NCBI RefSeq assembly: GCF_003952365.1
Contig: NZ_CP034443.1
Coordinates: 5,139,001 to 5,203,000, forward strand
DNA: 64,000 nucleotides
Source of the DNA: Mesorhizobium sp. M9A.F.Ca.ET.002.03.1.2
GTDB taxonomy: Bacteria > Pseudomonadota > Alphaproteobacteria > Rhizobiales > Rhizobiaceae
Direction: 5' to 3'
A program made the position numbers and the translations under genes. This document shows, one piece after another, positions 46,312-53,537 of the stretch; position 1 is the stretch's first letter, and every line of letters starts with the position of its first letter. The notes beneath the pieces were generated by a model, which did no database searches, was not told where the DNA came from, and worked only from the letters and a program-made list of their open reading frames with translations.

Positions 46312-46740
46312 CTACTTCTTGTCGTAGCCGGTACGGATTTCCTCCATGGCCTCCTTGATCCGGTCGCGCAGGATCTCGACCGATTCGGTGCCGGATTTCC
46401 TGGTCAGTTCGGCCACCTCGCCGGCATTCTTAAGCGCGGTCTCGAAGGATTTCCTGGCGAACGCCGCCTGCTTGGCCATCAACTCTCGAGGATCGCCCGA
46501 CGGCCTGTAGCCCTGCGCCATGTCGGCGATTTCGTGCAGCGTGTCCTGCAGCATCTCGCGTTGCCTGGAGAATAGCGACGACGCTCCGGCGGCACTTGCC
46601 CTGGCTGATTTTTCCAGTGCTTCGAGGTTCTTGCGATGATGGCTGAGGATCGCCTCGACATCGACCTTCGGCAGCTTCAGGTCGCGGCCGAACCTGCCGA
46701 ACATGTCCAAGAAGGAGTCGGAATCCGGTTGCTTTGCCAT
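46312..46740 (-). CDS. Phasin-family protein
   Basis: A 142-residue amphipathic helical protein: FLDMFGRFGRDLKLPKVDVEAILSHHRKNLEALEKSARASAAG is the phasin N-terminal block, followed by long helices (QREMLQDTLHEIADMAQGY and AKQAAFARKSFETALKNAGEVAELTRKSG). Phasins coat polyhydroxyalkanoate granules. AGGAGA lies upstream. It is 97 bases downstream of the DUF445 gene on the same strand. Confidence 0.85.
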   Translation of the reverse strand: MAKQPDSDSFLDMFGRFGRDLKLPKVDVEAILSHHRKNLEALEKSARASAAGASSLFSRQREMLQDTLHEIADMAQGYRPSGDPRELMAKQAAFARKSFETALKNAGEVAELTRKSGTESVEILRDRIKEAMEEIRTGYDKK

Positions 46741-46837
46741 GGTGGCTTTCTCTCCTGTTGCTGCGAATGCCTCACCTGAAGAGAAGAATAGGGCACCCGA
46801 GCTTCACGGTCCATTCGCAGGTGCAACATATCGTGGC

Positions 46838-48133
46838 TCAATTGACCAGGAACAGCCGTTCCACCATATGGAGCCCGACGCCGGCAAGGCCGCCGATGAC
46901 CATGCCGTTGAAGCGGATATATTGCAGGTCCCTGCCGATGTTCATCTCGATCAGCCTGGTGAGTTGGGCAAGGTCCCAGCGCTTGACCTGATCGGCGATG
47001 AATTTCGACACGCCGCTCTTCTGGCTTTCGACGAAGGAAGACAGCGCCACGACAAAACCCTGGTTCATGTCGGCCCTGATCTGCGCGTCGCTGGCAAGAT
47101 GGCGGCCAACCTCGACGAACATGTTGGCGAGATGGGCGCGGATCATCGAATTCGGTGCCTTGGCGTCCTGCTCGATGAACAGGCGCATACTTTCCCACAT
47201 GTCGCCGGCCAGCGCCTTCAGCTCCGGCCGGGCGAGGAAATCGCGCTTCAGCTTCTCGGCGCGCCTGGCGTATTGCTTGGACGTCCTCAGCCGCTCGACG
47301 AAGGTCTGGACAAAACGGTCGAACTCGGCGCGCATCGGGTGATCGGGATCGGCCCTGACCTCGTCGAGCAGCGAACCGGCGGAGGCGACGATCTTCTTCA
47401 AGAGATAGGCGTCGGCGCGGAACAGGTTGAACAGCGACGGCAGCTCCTCGCGGATCTTCTCGCGCATCGTCGCCAGCGCCTGCTCGTCGCTCAGAAAGCG
47501 GCCGACGACCTTGGTGAATTCGTCGAACAGTCTTTGGTGGCGGCGATCGTCGGTCAAGGCTGACAGCAACTCGGCGGCGAGCGGCGCCAGCGGCACCTTT
47601 TCGACCTGCTCCAGCATGCGGCTGGTGACGAAGCCGCGCAGGCCGGATTGCTCGACGGCCGCCAGCGTCTGCGGCACCAGCCGGCCGACGAAATGCGACA
47701 GGTCGGCGGCGCGGTTGGGGTCGGCCAGCCAGTCCGCGACGAGCGCGGAAAAATCGACCTCGGCGAGCTTTTCGCGCACCGGCTCGGGCGCCAGGAAATT
47801 GACCTCGATGAAGCGGCCGAGATTGTCGGCGATGCGGTTCTGGTTCTCCGGGATGATGGCGGTGTGCGGGATCGGCAGACCGAGTGGCCGTCTGAACAGC
47901 GCCACCACCGCATACCAGTCGGCCAGCCCGCCGATCGTCGCCGCCTCGGCGAAGGCGGCGACGAAACCCAGCCACGCATGGCTGCCCTCGAACGACTTGG
48001 CCACGGCAAAGATGAGGACGCAGAGCCCCAGCGCCGCGGTGGCGACGAACTTGGTGCGCCGAAGCGCCGAAAGCTTGGCGTCCGCGTCGGCATCGAACCG
48101 GGCGGATGCCGAAGTCGGTGCTGATAGTGACAT
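46838..48133 (-). CDS. DUF445 membrane protein
   Basis: A 431-residue protein with a membrane segment near residues 27-65 (KFVATAALGLCVLIFAVAK), the DUF445 signature GGLADWYAVVALFRRPLGLPIPHTAIIPENQNRIADNLG and a C-terminal membrane return (FNGMVIGGLAGVGLHMVERLFLVN). The middle is helical. DUF445 (YjiN-like) proteins have no firmly known role. The start MSLSAP is used because the upstream frame lacks protein features. Confidence 0.88.
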   Translation of the reverse strand: MSLSAPTSASARFDADADAKLSALRRTKFVATAALGLCVLIFAVAKSFEGSHAWLGFVAAFAEAATIGGLADWYAVVALFRRPLGLPIPHTAIIPENQNRIADNLGRFIEVNFLAPEPVREKLAEVDFSALVADWLADPNRAADLSHFVGRLVPQTLAAVEQSGLRGFVTSRMLEQVEKVPLAPLAAELLSALTDDRRHQRLFDEFTKVVGRFLSDEQALATMREKIREELPSLFNLFRADAYLLKKIVASAGSLLDEVRADPDHPMRAEFDRFVQTFVERLRTSKQYARRAEKLKRDFLARPELKALAGDMWESMRLFIEQDAKAPNSMIRAHLANMFVEVGRHLASDAQIRADMNQGFVVALSSFVESQKSGVSKFIADQVKRWDLAQLTRLIEMNIGRDLQYIRFNGMVIGGLAGVGLHMVERLFLVN

Positions 48134-48288
48134 GGATGAATTGCTCCTGGGGTGAACTGCTCCTGGTCGATCTCGCGGATTTAATCTAGTGCTCCGCCCA
48201 CCCCAATGCGCGCCGAACCAGGATGATGTTTTGCACGACCCCGCACACAAACTTGACAAAAATATTCATCTATTATGCGATGCTTGTC

Positions 48289-48301
48289 TGGAATTATTCC
48301 A
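48289..48301. promoter_or_regulatory. Irr-type palindrome upstream of rirA
   Basis: TGGAATTATTCCA is a perfect palindrome 47 bases before the rirA start, similar to the core of the ICE motif bound by Irr in Rhizobiales (TTTAGAA-TTATTCTAAA type). A TTGACA box lies at 48253-48258, but no well-spaced -10 box is evident. Confidence 0.5.
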
Positions 48302-48347
48302 AGGTATAGGCCATATTAGGCCTGAGCTACTGCTTCGTGAGGACAAA

Positions 48348-48809
48348 ATGCGGCTGACACGCCAGACCAACTACGCCATGCGCATCCTGATGTATTGCGC
48401 CGCCAATAACGATCGGCTGAGCCGCATCCCAGAGATCGCTGCCGCCTACTCGGTGTCCGAACTTTTTCTCTTCAAGATCCTGCAGCCTTTGGTCGAGCAT
48501 GGTCTGGTCGAGACGGTGCGCGGCAGGAACGGCGGCGTCAGGCTCGGCCGCCCGGCCGAATCCATCAGCCTGTTCGACGTCGTGCGCGTGACCGAAGAGA
48601 GCTTCGCCATGGCCGAATGCTTCGAGAACGACGCCGCCGAATGTCCGCTGGTCGACAGTTGCGCACTGAATTCGTCGCTGCGCGAGGCACTCAACGCCTT
48701 CTTCGCCGTGCTTGCGCGCTATACGATCGCCGACATGGTGGCGGCACGCCCGAATGTGCGCAACCTTCTCGGCATCGACATGCTCGAACGCCGGGCGCCG
48801 GCCGCCTGA
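48348..48809 (+). CDS. rirA: Iron-responsive transcriptional regulator RirA
   Basis: A 153-residue Rrf2-family repressor that senses iron through an iron-sulfur cluster and represses iron-uptake genes when iron is plentiful. The start MRLTRQTNYAMRILMYCAA matches the family, as does the DNA-binding region (PEIAAAYSVSELFLFKILQPL) and wing (VRGRNGGVRL). The three cluster cysteines fall exactly at C91, C99 and C105, as in characterised RirA. It is next to the heme-uptake locus that RirA is expected to control. The start at 48348 is used rather than the open frame from 48189. Confidence 0.96.
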   Translation: MRLTRQTNYAMRILMYCAANNDRLSRIPEIAAAYSVSELFLFKILQPLVEHGLVETVRGRNGGVRLGRPAESISLFDVVRVTEESFAMAECFENDAAECPLVDSCALNSSLREALNAFFAVLARYTIADMVAARPNVRNLLGIDMLERRAPAA

Positions 48810-48823
48810 GTGGCATAACCGCC

Positions 48824-49011
48824 CTTCGTCATCCCAGGGCGGAGCAGGAGCGAAGCTCCGTCGCGCAGACCCTGGGATCCATGCCGTAACCTTAGCCGAA
48901 GAGTGCAGCGGAACAGAATTCTGCACCGCAGCCGCGCTCTGAAGTCGCGGCATGGATCCAGGGGTCTACGCCGCGTCGCTTCGCTCCTTGCTTCGCCCCA
49001 GGATGACGAAG
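48824..49011. repeat. Palindromic repeat element, gene-less copy
   Basis: The left arm starts CTTCGTCATCCCAGGGCGGA and the right arm ends with its approximate reverse complement TCGCCCCAGGATGACGAAG; arms of about 67 bases pair along most of their length. The left arm is nearly identical to the left arm of the element at 62295-62820, which carries a GIY-YIG gene between its arms; here the centre is only about 55 bases. Confidence 0.85.
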
Positions 49012-49085
49012 CGATGGGCGTCTGCGCTAATCGCCAAGGCAAGCACACCCATCAAACGTCTGCGTCGAGGAGCAGCTAGGCCGGC

Positions 49086-49874
49086 TTACGCCGCGGACTG
49101 CGGCAGGACGAACGGCATGTCTCCGGCCGGCAGCACGCCGACCCTCAGCCGGCAATCGAACACCTTTTCGATCAGATCGTCGCTCAGCACGTCCTGCGGT
49201 GAGCCGGTGGCGGCAAGCCGGCCGCGATGCATGACGAAAATCCGGTCGGCATACATGGCCGTCAGATTGAGGTCGTGCAGGATGGCGACCACGCCGCCGC
49301 CCCGTCTGGCGAAATCGCGGGCGATGGTCATGATGATCAATTGGTGCTTGATGTCGAGGCTGGAAACCGGCTCGTCGAGAAACAGATAGCGCGGTTTGCC
49401 GTCGAGAACCGGCGCCCAGACCTGGCAGAGCACGCGGGCCAACTGCACGCGCTGCTGCTCGCCGCCCGAAAGCTCCTGGTAGAAACGGCCGGCAAAGCCG
49501 TCGAGATCGACCCGCGCCAGCGCCCGTTCGGGCAGGCGCTCGTCCTCGCCGGGCAGCGCGCCCGAGCGCCCGCCGAGCAGGCCGAGCCTGACAATCTCGC
49601 GCACCGTGAAGGGAAAGGACAGTGTCGTCGCCTGCGGCAGTACGGCGCGCATCGTGGCGGCCTCGACCGGCTTCATCGCCGACAGGTCGCGGCCGTTGAT
49701 GGTGACCTCTCCCGAATAGGCAAGGTCGCCGGACAGCGCCCTCAAGAAAGTCGTCTTGCCCGAACCGTTGGGGCCGACGATGGCTGCGATTTCGCCGGGC
49801 CGCACGTCGAAATCGACATTGGCGACGATACGCTTGCCGCCGATCGCCACCGACACATCCCGCGCTTCGATCAT
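49086..49874 (-). CDS. hmuV: Heme ABC transporter ATP-binding protein HmuV
   Basis: A 262-residue ATPase that powers heme import across the inner membrane. Walker A is GPNGSGKTT (about residues 34-42), the ABC signature is LSGGEQQRVQLARVL, Walker B is YLFLDEP, and the H-loop is ILHDLNLTAMYADR. It follows hmuU on the same strand with a spacer made of tandem repeats. Confidence 0.95.
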   Translation of the reverse strand: MIEARDVSVAIGGKRIVANVDFDVRPGEIAAIVGPNGSGKTTFLRALSGDLAYSGEVTINGRDLSAMKPVEAATMRAVLPQATTLSFPFTVREIVRLGLLGGRSGALPGEDERLPERALARVDLDGFAGRFYQELSGGEQQRVQLARVLCQVWAPVLDGKPRYLFLDEPVSSLDIKHQLIIMTIARDFARRGGGVVAILHDLNLTAMYADRIFVMHRGRLAATGSPQDVLSDDLIEKVFDCRLRVGVLPAGDMPFVLPQSAA

Positions 49875-49899
49875 GCCCGCGCCTCGATCATGAAAAACC

Positions 49900-49942
49900 T
49901 CTCACAGGTCCCCTCTCACAGGTCCCCTCCCTCTCACAGGTC
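49900..49942. repeat. 14-bp tandem repeat over the hmuU stop codon
   Basis: The unit TCTCACAGGTCCCC occurs at 49900-49913 and 49914-49927, with a third partial copy (TCTCACAGGTC) at 49932-49942 that contains the hmuU stop codon. It looks like slippage duplication of the hmuU 3' end into the hmuU-hmuV spacer. Confidence 0.85.
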
Positions 49943-51034
49943 AATGACCCCACGCTTGCGCAGCAGGATCCAGAGGAAGAACGGAGCGCCGGCGATCGCG
50001 GTGACGATGCCGATCGGCAGCTCGGCCGGCGCCACGATGGTGCGGGCGACGGCATCGGCCAGAAGCAGCAGGCAAGCGCCAAGCAGGGCCGAGGCCGGCA
50101 GCAAATAACGGTTGTCCGGGCCGATAGCCAGGCGTAGTAGGTGCGGCACGACGATGCCGACAAAGCCGATGCCGCCGCTGACGGCGACGGACGCCCCGAC
50201 CGCCGCCGAAACGCCGACGATCGCCGTATATTTCAGCCGCTGCACCGGGATGCCGAGATGGCCGGCGGTGGCTTCGCCCAGCGCCAGCGCGTTGAGGCAG
50301 CGCGCCAGGAACGGCATCGCCGCCAGCGCCAGCACGATGATCGGCCCGACGGAACCGATCTTCTGCCAGGTCGCGCCGGCAAGAGAGCCGAGCTGCCAGA
50401 AAGTCAGGTCGCGCAACTGACGGTCATCAGCCATGAAGATCAGGATACCGGTCAGCGCTATTGCCAAGGCCGCCAGCGCGATGCCGGCAAGCAGCATGGT
50501 GGCGACTGAGGTTCGGCCTTGCCTGGTGGCGACCTGGTAGAGCACCAATGTCGTGGCCAACCCGCCGCAGAACGCGGCCAGCGGCAAGGCCAGCGTGCCC
50601 AGCGCCGCGGTGAACGGCGCCAGCACCGTGGCGCCAAGCACGATGACGGCCACCGCGCCGAGGCTCGATCCGGCCGAAACGCCGATGAGGCCGGGGTCCG
50701 CCAACGGGTTGCGGAACAGCCCTTGCATGACCGCGCCGGAGACGGCAAGTGCAGCACCGATCAGCACGCCGAGGATGACGCGCGGCAGGCGGATGTCGTA
50801 GACGATCAGGCGGTCGCGCGCGCTCAGCGCCTCATCGCCGGGTGCTGCGCCCAACAGCCAGTCGCCAACGACCCTGATGGCCGAGGCATCGGATGCGCCT
50901 GATGTCAGCGACAACAGGACGGCAACGGCAAGCCCCAGGCACAAAAGCAGGATGACGACGCGCGCCCGCGCCGAACGGTCGCCGTCGGATGCTGTCGCCA
51001 TGATGCCCGCACCAGCGATCGATTGATCGGCCAT
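49934..51034 (-). CDS. hmuU: Heme ABC transporter permease HmuU
   Basis: A 366-residue permease of the FecCD/BtuC type with about nine to ten membrane helices. Signature segments are DIRLPRVILGVLIGAALAVSGAVMQGLFRNPLADPGLIGVSAG, GWLGSLAGATW-like FWQLGSLAGATWQ and FVGIVVPHLLRLAIGPDNR. It is coupled to hmuT upstream with a 10-base gap. A later in-frame ATG at 51001 is possible. Confidence 0.95.
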   Translation of the reverse strand: MADQSIAGAGIMATASDGDRSARARVVILLLCLGLAVAVLLSLTSGASDASAIRVVGDWLLGAAPGDEALSARDRLIVYDIRLPRVILGVLIGAALAVSGAVMQGLFRNPLADPGLIGVSAGSSLGAVAVIVLGATVLAPFTAALGTLALPLAAFCGGLATTLVLYQVATRQGRTSVATMLLAGIALAALAIALTGILIFMADDRQLRDLTFWQLGSLAGATWQKIGSVGPIIVLALAAMPFLARCLNALALGEATAGHLGIPVQRLKYTAIVGVSAAVGASVAVSGGIGFVGIVVPHLLRLAIGPDNRYLLPASALLGACLLLLADAVARTIVAPAELPIGIVTAIAGAPFFLWILLRKRGVIDL

Positions 51035-51044
51035 GATGTCCTGC

Positions 51045-51953
51045 TCAGTCCGCGGCCTGCCCGCCATAAAGCGAGGCGGCAAGATCGTGGATGACGTCGG
51101 CGGTGCGCGGCCCGAAGCCGAGCAGATAGCCGCCATCCATGCGGACGACCTTGCGCGCGGCACCCGCCGGTGTCGACAGGATGGACGGGTTCGCGAACAA
51201 TTCGTCATCCGATGCGGCGGGACCGGCATTGTTCATCATCAGGATCACGTCAGGCCTGGCGGTGATGACAGCCTCGTCGGACAATTGCTTGTAGCCGGAG
51301 AAGCCATCGATCGCGTTGACGCCGCCCGAGAGCTTGATGATGCCGTCGGCGGCGGTATCGCTGCCGGAAGCGAGGATCTTGCCGCCCTGCATCGACAGCA
51401 CGAACAGGACGCGCTTGCGGTCCTCGATCGAAGCGGTCTGTTCTTCGGCGGCCTTCAGCTTGGCGTCGATCTCGGCTGCCAGCGCATCGGCCTTGGCGTC
51501 CGCGCCAAGCGCCTTGCCGACGATGTGGATCTTTTCGAGGATGCCTTCATGATCGTAGCGCTCGGGCACCTCGATGAACGGGATGCTGGTCTTCTTCAGC
51601 ACGTCGACGGCTTCCTTCGGCCCGCTGCCGTGCAGTGCCAGGATGCCCGAGGGATTGACCGACAGGACGCCTTCCGGCGACAGTTGGCGCATGTAGCCGA
51701 CATCAGGCAGCTTGAGCGCCGCCTCGGGATATCGGCTGGTCGAATCGCGGGCGACCAGCCGATCCTGCTCGCCGAGGGCGAAAACGATCTCGGTGATCGA
51801 ACCGCCGATGGCCGCGATCTTCGACGGGTCCGCAAAAACCTGCGTGCCCTCGGCGGCACGGGCCGGCAGCAATGCGGCAAAAGCCAGGGAAAGGCCGATC
51901 GCCGGCCCAAGCGCCATTGTGAAAACACGCGCCCGTTTACGCAAAGCAGCCAT
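51045..51953 (-). CDS. hmuT: Heme-binding periplasmic protein HmuT
   Basis: A 302-residue periplasmic receptor that passes heme to HmuUV. Signal peptide ARVFTMALGPAIGLSLAFAALLPARA precedes a class III binding-protein fold: RIAAIGGSITEIVFALGEQDRLVARDSTSRYPEAAL, LPDVGYMRQLSPEGVLSV and YLLGFGPRTADVIHDLA. It is in order after hmuS with an 11-base gap. Confidence 0.95.
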   Translation of the reverse strand: MAALRKRARVFTMALGPAIGLSLAFAALLPARAAEGTQVFADPSKIAAIGGSITEIVFALGEQDRLVARDSTSRYPEAALKLPDVGYMRQLSPEGVLSVNPSGILALHGSGPKEAVDVLKKTSIPFIEVPERYDHEGILEKIHIVGKALGADAKADALAAEIDAKLKAAEEQTASIEDRKRVLFVLSMQGGKILASGSDTAADGIIKLSGGVNAIDGFSGYKQLSDEAVITARPDVILMMNNAGPAASDDELFANPSILSTPAGAARKVVRMDGGYLLGFGPRTADVIHDLAASLYGGQAAD

Positions 51954-51964
51954 TGTCGTCGTCC

Positions 51965-53032
51965 TCAGGCCGCGGTCGGGCTTGGAATGCGCGGCAGGTT
52001 CTCTGCCAGGAACCGCCAATCCTCGCGCTCGCTTTCACCTTCATGGCGCTTGCCGAAGAACTGGATGAACATCTTGCCGTCGGCGCCATAGGCCTCGAGC
52101 GACGTGACATGGCCGTCCTTGGTCGGTTTGCGCACGGCCCAGACTTCATGGATATGGTCGGTTCGCAAATGCAGGTGGAAGGTTTCATCCAGCACGTTGA
52201 TCCATGGCCCCATCGGCTTGATCGACTTGATCGGGCCGGAATGGATCTGGATGCAGCCGCGATTGCCGACAAAGCACATGATCGGCATCTCGCCCTCGGC
52301 GGCATGATGGAACATGGCGCCGACGGCGTCGTTGTCGAGCAGCCAGGCGTAATCCTGGCCGACCATGCGCATCGCCTGGCGGCGGTCGAGCTTCAGCGTT
52401 TTCAGCATGCCGAAGAACTGATGCACGTCGGTCAGCCGGCTCCAGCGGTCGCGCAGATCGTCGACATCAGCGGAAGCGTCGGAAGCCTCGGCCTTGTAGT
52501 CAAACCCGCGCTCCGCTTCTGCAATCGCGACCGTTGGCTCCTGGTTCGGCGATTCGACCTCGGCCACCAGCTTCTGATAGGCATAGAGGTTGGACGCGGG
52601 CCGCAGATGCACCTTGTGCACCGCCTCGCCTGCCGCATCGAAGAACTGCAGGCTGCGCCTGATATCGCCGCCGTCGCGCTTTTCGACGGCAAAGCCGTGC
52701 GCCCAGACTTTCGGGAAGATGCGCAGGTCGATGTTCTCGCCAAGCACCATGGCATTGTGCTTGCCGGTGACGACCTTGTCGTAGACGCCGATCTTCTCGT
52801 GCACGGCGCTTTCGTTGCGGGTCAGCGCCATGACCTCGCCGACCGCCTCGAGGCCGGTCAAAAGATCGTTGACGCGCGGCTCGACGCGGACGACGCCGTC
52901 GCCGCAATGCGCGGCGACCAGCTCGGCCTCCGAAATGCCAAGCTGGGCGGCGAGATCGCGCTCGCGCGCCTTCGGATTGTCTGCCCGCGCCCGCCGGATC
53001 TCGTGCGGAGCGGGTTTTACGCGCTGGTCCAT
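51965..53032 (-). CDS. hmuS: Hemin-degrading/heme-trafficking factor HmuS
   Basis: A 355-residue cytoplasmic protein with two similar halves, the ChuX/HutX-type repeats (for example VMALTRNESAVHEKIGVYDKVV and IMCFVGNRGCIQIHSGPIKSI). HmuS accepts imported heme and has been linked to heme handling or degradation. Histidine ligands such as AVHEKIG are present. It is the second gene of the hmuPSTUV unit. Confidence 0.95.
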   Translation of the reverse strand: MDQRVKPAPHEIRRARADNPKARERDLAAQLGISEAELVAAHCGDGVVRVEPRVNDLLTGLEAVGEVMALTRNESAVHEKIGVYDKVVTGKHNAMVLGENIDLRIFPKVWAHGFAVEKRDGGDIRRSLQFFDAAGEAVHKVHLRPASNLYAYQKLVAEVESPNQEPTVAIAEAERGFDYKAEASDASADVDDLRDRWSRLTDVHQFFGMLKTLKLDRRQAMRMVGQDYAWLLDNDAVGAMFHHAAEGEMPIMCFVGNRGCIQIHSGPIKSIKPMGPWINVLDETFHLHLRTDHIHEVWAVRKPTKDGHVTSLEAYGADGKMFIQFFGKRHEGESEREDWRFLAENLPRIPSPTAA

Positions 53033-53043
53033 AGTCTTGATAC

Positions 53044-53250
53044 CTACTTGTTGAGGATGAGCTTGCCCTGGCGGGTAATCTTCAGCCGGTAGAGCGCTCC
53101 GTGATGCTCGATGCCGATCTCGTGCTCGCCCTGGAACAGCGTGTTGCTGGACAGGGTCCTCACGGTCAACGGAACCCGATCGAAACGAGCCGAATTGTCG
53201 TCTGAACGGCGGACGCGATAGCGAAAGTCACTGGGATTGTGCGTGTTCAT
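53044..53250 (-). CDS. hmuP: Hemin uptake protein HmuP/HemP
   Basis: A 68-residue protein ending with the HemP signature LFQGEHEIGIEHHGALYRLKITRQGKLILNK. In Bradyrhizobium HmuP acts as a co-activator of the heme receptor gene with Irr. The start MNTHNPSDFRYR is used; reading is open upstream to 53319 but without a ribosome site. It is the first gene of the heme-import unit and divergent from the receptor gene. Confidence 0.92.
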   Translation of the reverse strand: MNTHNPSDFRYRVRRSDDNSARFDRVPLTVRTLSSNTLFQGEHEIGIEHHGALYRLKITRQGKLILNK

Positions 53251-53323
53251 CTGTTCGATCCCTTTCCTGGGCCGGGGCTTGGTCAGCTGGCTCGACGCTT
53301 GCGTGAAATGCCGATTCATTTCT

Positions 53324-53338
53324 TGACTTGAATAATCA
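53324..53338. promoter_or_regulatory. IRO-type iron-responsive operator
   Basis: TGACTTGAATAATCA matches the IRO pattern TGA-N9-TCA recognised in RirA-controlled promoters. It lies in the divergent spacer between hmuP and the heme receptor gene, so it could control both directions. Confidence 0.6.
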
Positions 53339-53537
53339 TGTTTACTAGTCAGTGCAATACCGGACTAAGTGAGTCAACATTTAAGACGCCGGACACGATC
53401 AAAAATGCCAGCAAGCCTCAAGCCAGCCAGCATCGAACCTGGATTTTTGGAGTTGGGGCATGGGGTTGGCGAATTGGGGACGGCTGGCGGACAGCAACGC
53501 GGGCCAGGCACACCGGTCTATGGCAAAGGACCGGTCT

